Assembly (NCBI GenBank): GCA_964628465.1
Contig: CAZVOA010000001.1
Span: 1-64,000, forward strand
Length of the DNA: 64,000 bases
DNA from: JAFGPS01 sp964628465
GTDB taxonomy: Bacteria; Planctomycetota; Phycisphaerae; Sedimentisphaerales; Anaerobacaceae
Direction of reading: 5' to 3'
Shown: piece after piece, positions 44,410 through 54,343 of the stretch
How the letters are laid out: every line of letters starts with the position of its first letter
How positions within the stretch are numbered: position 1 is the stretch's first letter
The notes under the pieces: model-generated
Database searches by the model: none
Seen by the model: the letters and a program-made list of their open reading frames with translations, nothing else
Told to the model about the DNA's origin: nothing
Position numbers and translations under genes: made by a program

Positions 44410-47283
44410 TTATTTTCCGGCATAGCATTGAGCTAAGATTTTAATTGGATGATTTACATTGGTTTTGGAAATATGCTCGATTTGCATTTGGCACGCGGCA
44501 CATTCAGTCAGGACATTTTTGTTTGGAGAATTATCAAGAGCTTTTTTCAAACCTGAAGATATATCCGAAGAAAGTTCGTAATTCTTTTTCTGCATACCAT
44601 ATGTTCCGGCTAAACCGCAGCAGCCTGCATTTATATCGGTAACTTTTATGCCGCAAAGCTCCTTGAGTAATTTTATACTCGCACCCTTCTCTCCAGCCGC
44701 AAGCAAATGACATGGAAGATGATAAACGTATTCGTCTCTCGTCGCTCGTGACTCGTGACTCCGTTTTAATTTGCCCTGTTTATGAAGATTAAGCAGATAT
44801 GTCATTAATTCGAATGTATTATCCTTGATGAGTTTTACTTCTTCTCCAGAAACGTAATGGCGAAGTTCATTTTGCAAGCATAATGCCGCACTTGGTTCGG
44901 AGCAGATTATTTTGTAGCCGTCTTTGACTGCTTTGGCAAGATGTTTTGCGCTGTAGGACAAATCATTTTTTGCGCGTTTAACGTCACCATAAACAATCGC
45001 GGGTAAAGGTGCGGGCAATTGTTCAGGTAAAATTACTTCGATATTTAATGAACGCAAAACATTAATTACGGCGAAACCCAATTCATGGTCGTTGTAATTC
45101 GCGTATGTATCAACGAAATACGCGACTTTATCGATTGGCTTTTCAATTGGTTTGCAAGTCGCGAGATATTTGCGGCCTTTTTTCAAAAACGAACTTCGTA
45201 AAAAGCTCGGCATAGACCTTCTCTTATCGAGACCAATCGTTTTTTCCATGAAAAATGAAAATATCGGCAAGTGCATGAAGAAATTCGATATAGGCGAAAA
45301 AATACTGCCCAATATACTCATAAAACGATTATTGCTCAAAACCAGTTCAGGAGTTTTAAGGCCTTTTTCCTTGGCGTATTTTGCCTTTAAGGCTATCATC
45401 ATTTTCGAGATATCAACTCCAGCAGGACATTGTGTCATACAAGCTTTGCAATTAATGCACAAATCCAGAAATTTTCTGAATTCAGGTGACGCAAAATCCT
45501 TTTCACTAAGCTGCCCTGTTGCCCAGAAATGCAGAATGCTTGCTTTTGCGCGAGAGCTTGCGAGTTCTCCACCCATCGCGTTTAAAACAGGACACATGCG
45601 CAATTCCGAGCCTCTTGTCAGGCATAAGCCGCAACCGTAGCATTGCTCGACTTCCAGTTCAAATTCATCTTTGTTGAAAAGCAAATCGCTTTCCATATTT
45701 TCCGGCAGGATTTTGGGCATTCTTCTCAAATTTTCGAACATGACTTTTGGATCATCATTGAGCAGTTTGCCTGGATTCAGCATGTTTTCAGGATCGAAAA
45801 TCTTTTTGATTTGAACAAGCAAGTTATAATATTCGTCGCCAAATTGTTTGCGAACAAATGGAGCGCGTATTAAACCGATTCCATGTTCGCCGCTGATCGA
45901 ACCTCCAAGTGACCATGCCAGAGGAAACACTTCATCAGCGATTTTTCGCATTTTTTCATGGTCGTTCGGGTCACTTAAATCAAGATATGGGCGTACGTGT
46001 AACTCGCCATCGCCGGCATGGCCGTAGAAAGACATTGTAAAATTATAGCGTTTGCCGATTTCCTGAAGACCAGCGATATATTCACCGAGTTTGTTATGGT
46101 CAACAGAAACATCTTCCATAAATTCAGCCGGATGTTTTTTACTTCTTTTTCTATACAGCAATGGACCGGCGTCTTTGCGGGATTTCCATAATCGTTTTTG
46201 TTCGCCGTCATCCAAAATAATTTTTCTTTTTTGCGCGATATTTCCTACAGCGGCGTCAGTTATTTTAATCTTTTCCTTGACCTGCTCGATATTATCACCA
46301 ACATGTTCGATAAGCAGGACCGCTTGCGAACCTCTCGGTAAAATGTCACGATATTCCGGCAGAGCGTCATAAGCAAGGTCGAAAAGGAACTTATCCATAA
46401 GTTCACAGGTTGCAACTCCTGTATCGACAATCGTAGGTACAGCTTTAGCCATTTTCGCAAACGAATCGAATTCAAGCTGCAATAATGCCTTTGCTTTCGG
46501 CAAAAGTACAGTCCGCATAGTAATTTTCGTGAAAATGGCCAAGGTTCCTTCTGAACCGGCAAGAAGATGCGCCATATCAATTTTACCGTCATGACAAATT
46601 CCTGAAAGTGAATAGCAGCTTTGATTGCGCCTGCTTACAGGAACTGCTTTGGCAATAATCTGCTCTTTATCCTTCAGTAAAGATAAACATTTTTTCGCGA
46701 TTTCAGACGCTTTGCCGTCCTGTGACTTTTCCGGATTGTAATTATTATCGAAGGTTACAATTTCTCCGTCAATCGTTACGGCTTCTATACGATCTACGTA
46801 ATCCCCCATATAACCATATTGAAGAGAATGCGAGCCGGTAGCATTGTTTGCAAGACAACCTCCAATCACGGCGCGTGATGCGCTGGACGGGTCCGGCCCT
46901 ATTTTCCTGCCGTATTTAGCGAGATATTTATTCAACTCATCAAGAACGACACCAGGCTGGCAAGTCACTATTTCGCCGTTGTTTTCGACGCCGATAATTT
47001 CGTTCATATAACGATTCATATCGAAAACTATACCCGTTGTCAAAGATTCACCCGCCACGCCTGTACCAGCGCCTCTGGCGACTACCGGAATATTATTTTC
47101 ACGGGCATATTTTACCACAGTGACAATGTCATTTACATCTTTTGGCATTATTACGCATAACGGCAATATTCGATATATACTCGCGTCGGTACTGTAAGCC
47201 GCTCTATGGATAATGTCTATAAAAATGTCACCGCTGATTACAGCGGATAAATCAGAAGAAATTTTTTCAGGTTCGTTTATCAT
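44410..47283 (-). CDS. FAD-linked oxidase fused to Fe-S (CCG) domains, GlcD-GlcF type
   Basis: This 957-residue protein joins a GlcD-like flavin oxidase with a GlcF/GlpC-like iron-sulfur part, as in D-lactate or glycolate dehydrogenases that feed electrons to the respiratory chain. The FAD-binding part shows 'VVARGAGTGVAGESL' and 'GGCLANNATGSHS', and the catalytic region has 'GEHGIG'. Two 4Fe-4S motifs follow ('CYGCGLCL' near 545 and 'CINCKACMTQCPAG' near 610), then two CCG-type blocks, the last ones being 'YHLPCHLL' and 'GCCGLAGTYG'. Substrate (D-lactate, 2-hydroxyglutarate or glycolate) cannot be told. It lies 53 nt past the MlaF-like gene on the same strand. Confidence 0.88.
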   Translation of the reverse strand: MINEPEKISSDLSAVISGDIFIDIIHRAAYSTDASIYRILPLCVIMPKDVNDIVTVVKYARENNIPVVARGAGTGVAGESLTTGIVFDMNRYMNEIIGVENNGEIVTCQPGVVLDELNKYLAKYGRKIGPDPSSASRAVIGGCLANNATGSHSLQYGYMGDYVDRIEAVTIDGEIVTFDNNYNPEKSQDGKASEIAKKCLSLLKDKEQIIAKAVPVSRRNQSCYSLSGICHDGKIDMAHLLAGSEGTLAIFTKITMRTVLLPKAKALLQLEFDSFAKMAKAVPTIVDTGVATCELMDKFLFDLAYDALPEYRDILPRGSQAVLLIEHVGDNIEQVKEKIKITDAAVGNIAQKRKIILDDGEQKRLWKSRKDAGPLLYRKRSKKHPAEFMEDVSVDHNKLGEYIAGLQEIGKRYNFTMSFYGHAGDGELHVRPYLDLSDPNDHEKMRKIADEVFPLAWSLGGSISGEHGIGLIRAPFVRKQFGDEYYNLLVQIKKIFDPENMLNPGKLLNDDPKVMFENLRRMPKILPENMESDLLFNKDEFELEVEQCYGCGLCLTRGSELRMCPVLNAMGGELASSRAKASILHFWATGQLSEKDFASPEFRKFLDLCINCKACMTQCPAGVDISKMMIALKAKYAKEKGLKTPELVLSNNRFMSILGSIFSPISNFFMHLPIFSFFMEKTIGLDKRRSMPSFLRSSFLKKGRKYLATCKPIEKPIDKVAYFVDTYANYNDHELGFAVINVLRSLNIEVILPEQLPAPLPAIVYGDVKRAKNDLSYSAKHLAKAVKDGYKIICSEPSAALCLQNELRHYVSGEEVKLIKDNTFELMTYLLNLHKQGKLKRSHESRATRDEYVYHLPCHLLAAGEKGASIKLLKELCGIKVTDINAGCCGLAGTYGMQKKNYELSSDISSGLKKALDNSPNKNVLTECAACQMQIEHISKTNVNHPIKILAQCYAGK

Positions 47284-47336
47284 ATGTGTTTTATAATCCT
47301 AACTATTAATTGAGGTAAATGTATTCATTCTTAATT

Positions 47337-48221
47337 TTATCGCACGAAATCATCCGGCAGGAATTGAGCTTGTGACATAGCGCCTTTCATTCTCAGAAGC
47401 GCAAGTTCATCTTCATCCACCTGCCCGTTAATAAACTGCTGAACTACAGGATGCGGATGATTTCTAATATAGTCCGCGTCACCATCAGCGACGATTTTAC
47501 CATTATGAAGCATAATAATTCTGTCGGCGACTTTATATGCGCTTTTCATGTCATGAGTTACTACTATTGAAGTTATTTGCAGTTCTCTTTGCAGTTTTAA
47601 GATTATCTCGTTAATAACATCCGAACGGATCGGATCAAGACCTGTGGTCGGCTCATCGTACAAAATAACATCTGGATTCAAAGCTATCGCCCTTGCAAGC
47701 GCGACTCTTTTTCTCTGCCCGCCTGAGAGTTTAGCCGGATAGTAATTCTGATAGCCGTCCAGCCCTACCATTGCCAGTTTGGTTTTAACAAGTTCTTCAA
47801 CCTTTTTCCAGTCAGTAATTTTATAGTGCTGATCGATGGGGAATATTATGTTGTCTCTTACATTGAGACTGTCGAAAAGAGCGCCGCCCTGGAAGAGAAA
47901 TCCGTAATGTGTACGTATATTGTTCAATTCTTTTTCACTCAGGTTGTCTATTCGTTTTTGATTAAAATAAACTTCCCCATCGCTTGGCCTGAGCAATACA
48001 ATCAAGTGTTTTAACAGAACGGTTTTTCCGCAACCACTTGGCCCGATAATAACCGTCGTTTTTCCTTTTTCTATGCTTAAATTAATTTTATTCAGGATTA
48101 CCTTATTCTTAAATGTTTTAACAAGGTTTTTCACCTCGATAATATAATTAGTTTCGGGTTTGGCCTGTATTTTACTGTCGTTTTCTGTTTTCATTATTTC
48201 TTTTGCTTCAACATTAGTCAT
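47337..48221 (-). CDS. MlaF-type ABC transporter ATPase
   Basis: The 294-residue ATPase shows Walker A 'GPSGCGKT', signature 'LSGGQRKRVALARA' and Walker B 'VILYDEPTTGLDP'. With the MlaE-like permease 16 nt upstream it should form the inner-membrane core of a phospholipid transporter. It carries about 30 extra residues at each end compared with a bare ATPase. No MlaD-like substrate-binding gene is adjacent, so a separately encoded partner is needed. Confidence 0.88.
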   Translation of the reverse strand: MTNVEAKEIMKTENDSKIQAKPETNYIIEVKNLVKTFKNKVILNKINLSIEKGKTTVIIGPSGCGKTVLLKHLIVLLRPSDGEVYFNQKRIDNLSEKELNNIRTHYGFLFQGGALFDSLNVRDNIIFPIDQHYKITDWKKVEELVKTKLAMVGLDGYQNYYPAKLSGGQRKRVALARAIALNPDVILYDEPTTGLDPIRSDVINEIILKLQRELQITSIVVTHDMKSAYKVADRIIMLHNGKIVADGDADYIRNHPHPVVQQFINGQVDEDELALLRMKGAMSQAQFLPDDFVR

Positions 48222-48237
48222 ACAAAAACCTTTTTAA

Positions 48238-49047
48238 TTAGACTAAACTCTTCATCGGCCAGAAAGTAAAATATATAGCCTTGAAAATAATCGCCAGGGC
48301 AAAGTTCAGAGCTAAAATAGAAACAAAGCTTGCTACGAACGCTTCTGTACATGCCTGCCCTACTCCCTGTGCTCCTTCTTTACAGGTAAATCCTTTATAA
48401 CAGCTAATGGCCGCTACAGCAACTCCAAAGAAAAATCCCTTAATAACCCCAACCGCGACATCCCACAGTTCGACAAAAGATGCGCTATAACTCCAATATG
48501 CTTTAGCATTAATTCCGAATTGTATTACACTAATGAAATATCCCCCAATAATTCCCATCAAATCAGTATAAACAATAAGAATCGGTGTAAGAAGTAAGAG
48601 CGCCATAATTCTTGGTGCAACCAAGTATCTGATAGGGTCCGTTCCCATACTTCTGACGGCATCAATCTGCTCGGTTACATTCATCGTACCCAGTTCGGCG
48701 GTTAAAGCTCCGCCGATTCTTCCGGCGAGCATAATAGCCGCAAGAACAGGCCCCAGTTCCTTCACGACGGAGATATTTATCAAAACACCTAATCTCTCTT
48801 CCATACCCATACCCGCAAGCTGATCATAAGCCTGAATTGCAAGGGTCATGCCTACAAAAGCGCCCGTTATCATAACTACCGGAACACTTCGCACCCCTAT
48901 AATATTCATTTGGGCAAATATAAGCGGATATGCTTTTGTTCTAAAAAAACTTTGCAAGGATACGACCGTTGATTGCGAGAAAAATCTTGCAAAACGACCT
49001 ATATCATTGATGAAATCCAAAGTTTTTATTCCAATAACATCGAACAT
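48238..49047 (-). CDS. MlaE-type ABC transporter permease
   Basis: The 269-residue permease has the MlaE domain: an amphipathic N-terminal helix, 'GAFVGMTLAIQAYDQLA', 'ELGPVLAAIMLAGRIGGALTAELGTM' and the ending helices with 'AVAAISCYKGFTCKEGAQGVG'. It works with the next ATPase to move phospholipids between membranes and is related to plant TGD1. It is first in the operon, and the sequence shows the whole family core. Direction of transport is not defined. Confidence 0.9.
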   Translation of the reverse strand: MFDVIGIKTLDFINDIGRFARFFSQSTVVSLQSFFRTKAYPLIFAQMNIIGVRSVPVVMITGAFVGMTLAIQAYDQLAGMGMEERLGVLINISVVKELGPVLAAIMLAGRIGGALTAELGTMNVTEQIDAVRSMGTDPIRYLVAPRIMALLLLTPILIVYTDLMGIIGGYFISVIQFGINAKAYWSYSASFVELWDVAVGVIKGFFFGVAVAAISCYKGFTCKEGAQGVGQACTEAFVASFVSILALNFALAIIFKAIYFTFWPMKSLV

Positions 49048-49447
49048 CGTTTTACTCCTGACAATAACGTTCGGTTAAATATTACAATTCAGGCATAATA
49101 GTAAATTGTTAAAACCAATTAGTCAATGGTCAATACCATGTCTTCTAATAATGAAGCAGTATTAAAATTAACATAATCCTATGTTATGATATAAAAAAAG
49201 CTCTTGTTTTGCGGAGGAGAGGGTTTAGCACAAAACAAGAGCCAAGGTGAAGAGTATTTTGTTCCTTTATTGACCGATCTTTAAAGGTCTATAATATAGT
49301 GCCGAGAAAAATAACAAATGTAACGGTTTTTCTGATTATATCGAATATTCTTTTTGTATCCCCCAAAAACATTAAAAATCAGCGATTAAAATATTTCATA
49401 AGTCAAATATTAAGCTGAATTTATGTCTATTGGTAAGCTTGATTCAT
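49048..49447. other. 400-bp gene-free region holding one terminator
   Basis: The only clear element is the hairpin at 49191-49242. The rest is AT-rich, without genes or known RNA motifs; the part next to 49047 should hold the MlaE operon promoter. Confidence 0.4.
49191..49242 (-). terminator. Rho-independent terminator on the minus strand
   Basis: A perfect 12-bp stem (49200-49211 GCTCTTGTTTTG with 49231-49242) encloses a 19-nt loop and, on the minus strand, is followed by seven T residues (49193-49199). It lies about 200 nt past the 193-residue lipoprotein gene. Confidence 0.75.
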
Positions 49448-50029
49448 TTAATCTGATTGAGAAGCGGCTACTTCATCAAATTTTTCGTGAATATCATATT
49501 TGTATTGTTTTTTACTGTTATGGTTTCCAAAAATACCATTTATTATGCCGCCGGTTAATGCCAATCCCGCTCCAATCAAGCCGACTTCAGCCTTTTCTTT
49601 TCGCTCTTTCTCTTCTTTTTTCTCTTTTTCCTTATCGACGGTATAAAAGAATGGCATATTGACGCTGTCGTCGTCTTTATCTTTTGAACTAATCATGCTG
49701 AGCAGAAGCACACCCGGAAAAGCGATGCAGCCGCCAATAAAACCGCCTATATCCGCTCCCGGCGGCTCATATTTTCTAAGGTCGTAAGATTTAACAATTT
49801 CCTGGCCGTCGTCCAATATATATTTCACGTCGATATGATGATCCTGAATAAGCTCGCTTTTTTTGGGTATTTTAAGATTGCACGGCGTACGTCCCTGTAT
49901 ATCCGGCCCTACTTCAACCGCTACACCAGAAGGCTGAGAGTATAATGTCAAATCGTAAGCGCTCCTGCACCCGAACATCATTAAAGCGAGAATAACGCAC
50001 ACCGCATGTTTAAACAGTTTCTCATTCAT
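49448..50029 (-). CDS. Lipoprotein with PEGA-like start
   Basis: The 193-residue protein has a signal peptide with lipobox 'MMFGC' and then 'YSQPSGVAVEVGPDIQGRTPC', which resembles a PEGA surface-layer motif. Two hydrophobic segments (about 95-110 and 149-166) and a Lys/Glu-rich stretch 'KEKEKKEEKERKEKAE' follow. Hydrophobic parts with 'GGFIGGC' and 'GLIGAGLALTGG' glycine patterns could span or insert into a membrane. I do not recognise a full-length family. Confidence 0.5.
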   Translation of the reverse strand: MNEKLFKHAVCVILALMMFGCRSAYDLTLYSQPSGVAVEVGPDIQGRTPCNLKIPKKSELIQDHHIDVKYILDDGQEIVKSYDLRKYEPPGADIGGFIGGCIAFPGVLLLSMISSKDKDDDSVNMPFFYTVDKEKEKKEEKERKEKAEVGLIGAGLALTGGIINGIFGNHNSKKQYKYDIHEKFDEVAASQSD

Positions 50030-50136
50030 TAAATCTCTCCTAATTTAACGATTCTCAAATCCGACAAACAATGACGGTAACAAATTTAAGAATAAAATCA
50101 AACTATTTATTATGCAAGGAAAGCGGAATTTTTAAT

Positions 50137-50937
50137 TTATTTCAGGCCGAGCAGGTCGCTCATTGAGTATAGCCCCTTTTTTTGGCTGACAATCCATTTA
50201 GCCGCCCTGAGTGAGCCGCGGATGAATGTATCCCTGCTATGAGCATTATGGTTCAATGTCAAAGTTTCGCCAAGGCAACTGAAAATAACCGAATGTATTC
50301 CTGTAATATCGCCTGCGCGGATGGCGTGCATACCTATTTCGCCTTTTTTACGAAGAGCGTCCTTACCTTCCCTGCCGTGGTTGAGACAAGTGTTTATATC
50401 CCTTCCGGTTGCATTGCAGATTTTTTCCGCTAACGTAAGTGCGCTTCCGCTCGGAGCATCCTTTTTGAAGCGGTGATGCTCCTCGATTATCTCAATATCG
50501 TAATCTTCGCCGAGCATTGCAGCGGCTTTGCCTACCAAAGCAAACAAAACGTTCATGCCCATACTCATATTTGTAGTATAGAGAATCGGCACTTTCTTCG
50601 AAGCTTTGCCGACCTGCTCTTTCTGTTCAGCATTCAAACCGGTTTGGCCGGAAACGAGCGAAACACCGCTTTTAACGCAAAAATCAAGAGTTTTCGTAAT
50701 CGCATCCGGTAATGAGAAATCAACTACGACATCCGCCGGAGCATTCTGGAAAGTATCTGCGATTGCTACGTTTAACTGGCCAATACCAGCATTAAGGCCG
50801 GCATCCTTGCCCAAATCTGGATGATTCGGCATTTCGACCGCCCCGACAATATCAAATTCGCCGGTTTCAGCGGCTAATGCGATAAAACGTTTGCCCATCC
50901 TGCCTGCGGCACCTACGACTATTACTTTTATTTTCAT
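50137..50937 (-). CDS. dapB: 4-hydroxy-tetrahydrodipicolinate reductase
   Basis: DapB reduces dihydrodipicolinate in the lysine and diaminopimelate pathway. The 266-residue enzyme has the NAD(P)-binding 'VVGAAGRMGK' (residues 7-16) and the catalytic block 'EEHHRFKKDAPSG' with His154 and Lys158, matching His159 and Lys163 of E. coli. The length is normal. It is divergent from rpmE and no lysine-riboswitch-like pattern was found in the 138-nt gap. Confidence 0.95.
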   Translation of the reverse strand: MKIKVIVVGAAGRMGKRFIALAAETGEFDIVGAVEMPNHPDLGKDAGLNAGIGQLNVAIADTFQNAPADVVVDFSLPDAITKTLDFCVKSGVSLVSGQTGLNAEQKEQVGKASKKVPILYTTNMSMGMNVLFALVGKAAAMLGEDYDIEIIEEHHRFKKDAPSGSALTLAEKICNATGRDINTCLNHGREGKDALRKKGEIGMHAIRAGDITGIHSVIFSCLGETLTLNHNAHSRDTFIRGSLRAAKWIVSQKKGLYSMSDLLGLK

Positions 50938-51075
50938 TTTAAACTCTCAAAAATATAAAATATTATTATCAATTGAAAAATATAGCCATATATTTTCCAA
51001 ATGCAAAAAATTTTTATTGAAATATATAATAATTTTTGTAAAATCATATGTTTTAGGTATTTTAAGGCAAACAAT

Positions 51076-51309
51076 ATGAAAAAAGATATACATCCAAAAT
51101 ATGAAAAAGTAGTGGTTCGCTGCGGTTGCGGCAATACATTCGAGACCAGAAGCACATCAGCTGAAATTCACGCGGAAATTTGCTCAAACTGCCATCCTTT
51201 CTATACAGGTAAGCAGAAATTTGTCGATACCGCTGGAAGAATCGAAAGATTCCAGAAGAAATACGGCACAAGCTACAATAAAAAAGACGCTAAAGAACAG
51301 AAAAAATAG
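51076..51309 (+). CDS. rpmE: 50S ribosomal protein L31 (zinc-binding form)
   Basis: The 77-residue protein is the C+ form of bL31: 'CGCG' (CxC) and 'CSNC' supply the four zinc cysteines, and 'KDIHPKYEKV' and 'HPFYTGKQKFVDTAGR' are the usual ends of the domain. A frame starting at 51001 would add 25 residues foreign to the family, so I use the ATG at 51076. It is followed by a terminator. Confidence 0.96.
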   Translation: MKKDIHPKYEKVVVRCGCGNTFETRSTSAEIHAEICSNCHPFYTGKQKFVDTAGRIERFQKKYGTSYNKKDAKEQKK

Positions 51310-51331
51310 CTTGTTCCCGCTAAAACTAATC

Positions 51332-51373
51332 GCCCTTCATCTCCTGAAATATCAGGATGAGGGGCTTGTTTTT
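51332..51373 (+). terminator. Rho-independent terminator after rpmE
   Basis: A long stem with small bulges (GCCCTTCATCTCCTGA at 51332-51347 facing TCAGGATGAGGGGC at 51352-51365) is followed by TTGTTTTT. It ends the rpmE transcript; prfA starts about 90 nt later. Confidence 0.7.
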
Positions 51374-51465
51374 AAACAGGGATTTTACACAATCAAATAA
51401 GTATAAATCTCTTATTAAACGTAAGTTATAGCATATTTTCATTCTTTTGGTAACAGATAAATATT

Positions 51466-52554
51466 ATGAGCGAATCAGAAAACGCAATAATAGCGAAGCT
51501 TAACGAGATTGATAACCGATATTGTGAAATAGACGCGGAAATATCAAAACCGGAAATAGCTTCTGACCCAACTAAACTCGTTGCTCTTTCCAGGGAACAG
51601 GGAAAGATAAAAGCGATAGTCTTTAAATACCGCGAGTATAAAAAAACATTATCGCAAATTGACGAAGCTAAGCAGATTTTATCTGATGCACAAGCGGATG
51701 CAGATTTGAAAAACCTTGCAGAAGAAGAAAAAAATCAGCTTGAAACGAGTAATGAAAATCTTCTCGAAGAAATAATCAGTACTCTTGTTATGGCTGACGA
51801 TTTGAGCATAGATTCTGTTATTATGGAAATCCGTGCCGGCACCGGAGGCGATGAAGCGGCCCTTTTCGCTCGTGATTTGTATGAAATGTACACAAGATAC
51901 GCCGAGACTCGTAAATGGAAGTTAGAATCGCTGGATTTCAGCGGCACTGAAAAAAGCGGCTTTCGTGAAGTGATTTTTAGCATTAAAGGTCCCGGCGTTT
52001 GGTCCGAACTGGGCTACGAAGGCGGTGGACATCGTGTTCAGAGAGTACCAGAAACGGAAACACAGGGAAGAATTCATACTTCAGCCGCGACGGTAGCTGT
52101 TTTGCCTGAGCCGGAAGAAGTTGATATACAAATTAATCCAAATGATGTGCTGGAACATGTCAGTCGAGCGGGCGGTCCAGGCGGACAAAATGTAAATAAG
52201 GTTAGCAGTGCTATCAGGCTCGAACATGTACCAACCGGAATTACGGTTAATATGCGAGAAGAAAAGAGCCAGCATAAAAATCGCGCCAAAGCATGGCGAA
52301 TTTTGAAAAGCCGAATTTTCGAACATTACCAGGGCCAGAAAAACGCTGAACGTGATTCAAAACGCAAAATTATGATCGGTTCAGGTGACAGGTCTCAAAA
52401 AATCAGGACATACAATTACCCGCAAAATCGCGTCACTGATCACAGAATAAATTTGTCACTATATAATCTTGACAGGATAATGGCTGGCAACATGGAAGAA
52501 CTTATAATAGCGCTTAAAAATTACGACAGAGAGCAAAGACTGAAAAATCTTTAA
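51466..52554 (+). CDS. prfA: Peptide chain release factor 1
   Basis: RF1 ends translation at UAA and UAG. The 362-residue protein has the catalytic GGQ at residues 239-241 ('GGPGGQNVNK'). The codon-recognition tripeptide is Pro195-Glu-Thr197, a PxT variant of the usual PAT, which still points to RF1 rather than RF2. No frameshift is present. The neighbouring gene arrangement (rpmE, prfA) is common in bacteria. The usual methylase gene prmC is not next to it. Confidence 0.96.
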   Translation: MSESENAIIAKLNEIDNRYCEIDAEISKPEIASDPTKLVALSREQGKIKAIVFKYREYKKTLSQIDEAKQILSDAQADADLKNLAEEEKNQLETSNENLLEEIISTLVMADDLSIDSVIMEIRAGTGGDEAALFARDLYEMYTRYAETRKWKLESLDFSGTEKSGFREVIFSIKGPGVWSELGYEGGGHRVQRVPETETQGRIHTSAATVAVLPEPEEVDIQINPNDVLEHVSRAGGPGGQNVNKVSSAIRLEHVPTGITVNMREEKSQHKNRAKAWRILKSRIFEHYQGQKNAERDSKRKIMIGSGDRSQKIRTYNYPQNRVTDHRINLSLYNLDRIMAGNMEELIIALKNYDREQRLKNL

Positions 52555-52617
52555 CGGTTTTAGTTTTATTTTTTATTCTTGAATATTTTGCCCTGAATTC
52601 TTCGACTGGAGCCTAAA

Positions 52618-53697
52618 ATGATAATTATTGTTACCGGAATGGTTGGCATTGACAAAAAAAGTTACCTGCAGAAGGTTTGTCAAATCGCCGCTAATAATGG
52701 TAAAGAAGTCCAGTTATGCAATGTAGGCGACAGGATGTACGCAGAAGCTCCTGATATTCCACCCGGTAAAATTCTCGACATATCATTGAAAAGACTCCAC
52801 TCATTACGGCGAAGCATTTTCAAGGATATTCTTGCTCAATCGAAAATTTCCCAAAATATTATAGTGAATACTCATGCAACTTTCCGCTGGCGTCACGGCC
52901 TTTTTCCTGCGGTGGACTTTGACCAGATGCGCGAGTTGAACGCGGATATGTACTTCTGCATGATTGACAGTGTCACCGCCCTTCACGCAAGACTGGAAAA
53001 AGATCATTCCGTCGAGCATACACTAAAAGACCTTATCGTATGGCGGGAAGAGGAACTTATCGGTACGGAAATGCTTTGCAAGGGAATTAACGATAAAGTT
53101 CCATTGTATTGCCTGGCGAGAGGAAATGATAATGAAACTTCGGAAATATTTTATAAACTGATTTTCGAAAAGAACATAAAAAGAGCATATCTAAGCTTTC
53201 CAATGACCGCTGTGAGCAGCATGGAAAATGTCAAAAATGAAATTAATCAATTCCGAAAATTAATGAATCAATATTTCACATGTTTCGATCCCGGCGACCT
53301 CGAAGAGTCGCACCTTCCATCAAAAGCCAGAGAAGCTCAGACAAAAGGTTCGGCATATTTTAATGAGAAATTCGAGGGAAAGAATATTCGGCTCAATGTC
53401 AATGAAGTATTACAGATTGAGCGGGATATAAATAGTCAGACATATACGAGAGATTTTCTTCTTATAGACCAGTCGGATATGATAATCAGTTTTATTCCAA
53501 GCTTCGATGACGGCAAAGCGGCGATATCGAGCGGCGTGGAAAGAGAGCTTCAACATGCTCACGAAGCGGCTAAAGATGTATATGTAATCTGGGCAGCCAA
53601 ACAGGCCCCTTCTGTATTTGTCACCCAGACCGCGACAAAAGTTTTTTCAAGAATTGAAGAAGCTATTACATATTTTAAAGAGAGATTTTATGATTAA
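52618..53697 (+). CDS. Nucleotide-kinase-like domain fused to a deoxyribosyltransferase-like domain
   Basis: The 359-residue protein starts with a degenerate P-loop 'GMVGIDKKSYL' (residues 7-17) in an adenylate-kinase-like fold, with 'QNIIVNTHATFRWRHGLFP' resembling an archaeal-type adenylate kinase core. From about residue 195 it resembles nucleoside 2-deoxyribosyltransferase folds: 'RAYLSFPM', 'LIDQSDMIISFIP' and 'GVERELQHAHEAAK'. It is coupled by overlap to a methyltransferase and deoC, suggesting nucleoside or sugar-phosphate work. Domain calls are by motif and remain tentative. Confidence 0.45.
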   Translation: MIIIVTGMVGIDKKSYLQKVCQIAANNGKEVQLCNVGDRMYAEAPDIPPGKILDISLKRLHSLRRSIFKDILAQSKISQNIIVNTHATFRWRHGLFPAVDFDQMRELNADMYFCMIDSVTALHARLEKDHSVEHTLKDLIVWREEELIGTEMLCKGINDKVPLYCLARGNDNETSEIFYKLIFEKNIKRAYLSFPMTAVSSMENVKNEINQFRKLMNQYFTCFDPGDLEESHLPSKAREAQTKGSAYFNEKFEGKNIRLNVNEVLQIERDINSQTYTRDFLLIDQSDMIISFIPSFDDGKAAISSGVERELQHAHEAAKDVYVIWAAKQAPSVFVTQTATKVFSRIEEAITYFKERFYD

Positions 53698-54343
53698 GCC
53701 AAGAGTAATCGAGACAGACTCTGGAATTCAGGGATTCGATGTCGAGATTTTTGACAAGTTGGCAAGAAGGCTGCGTGACAAAGGCTGGCAGGAAACAGAA
53801 ATGATTCCAAAAACCGGAATTAATTCGGGTATGGCACTGGAAGTCGGATCAGGCCCGGGTTATGTAGGACTCGAATGGCTGAAAAAAACACAAGGGACAC
53901 AATTAAAAGGACTGGATATAAGCCCCGATATGGTTGAGATCGCAAAAAGAAATGCTAAAGAATATGGTTTTGAAAAAAGAGTCGAGTATATTATAAGCAG
54001 TGCAGATAAAATGCCTTTCAGCAATAATACTTTCGATGGAGTTTTTTCGACCAGTTCATTACATGAATGGTCCAAACCTGGAAATGTTTTTAATGAAATA
54101 CATCGTGTTTTAAAACCTTCGGGAAAGTTTTGCATTTGTGACCTTCGCAGGGACATGAGTCCGTTTATCACATTCCTTTTGAAGCTTTTTATTAAACCCA
54201 AAGAGATAAAACCAGGATTTATAACTTCGATAAATGCTTCATATACTGCTTTTGAAATAGAACAAATACTATTAAAGACAAACTTAAAATCATTCAATAT
54301 CAAAATCAATCCGACGGGATTGAGTATAACAGGTGAAAAATGA
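53690..54343 (+). CDS. SAM-dependent methyltransferase, class I
   Basis: The 217-residue protein has the class I methyltransferase fold: 'LEVGSGPGYVG' (residues 50-60), 'LKGLDISPDMVEIAKRNA', and 'FDGVFSTSSLHEW' followed by 'EIHRVLKPSGKFCICDLR'. It belongs with Methyltransf_11/25 relatives of UbiE. It overlaps the preceding gene by 8 nt and the deoC start by 4 nt, so it belongs to a coupled operon. A longer frame from 53618 lies inside the previous gene and is not needed. Substrate is unknown. Confidence 0.85.
   Translation: MIKPRVIETDSGIQGFDVEIFDKLARRLRDKGWQETEMIPKTGINSGMALEVGSGPGYVGLEWLKKTQGTQLKGLDISPDMVEIAKRNAKEYGFEKRVEYIISSADKMPFSNNTFDGVFSTSSLHEWSKPGNVFNEIHRVLKPSGKFCICDLRRDMSPFITFLLKLFIKPKEIKPGFITSINASYTAFEIEQILLKTNLKSFNIKINPTGLSITGEK

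Noticed and set aside
50938..51075. Possible riboswitch before dapB
   Set aside because: The gap is AT-rich with no conserved lysine-riboswitch helices or core sequence that I can trace.
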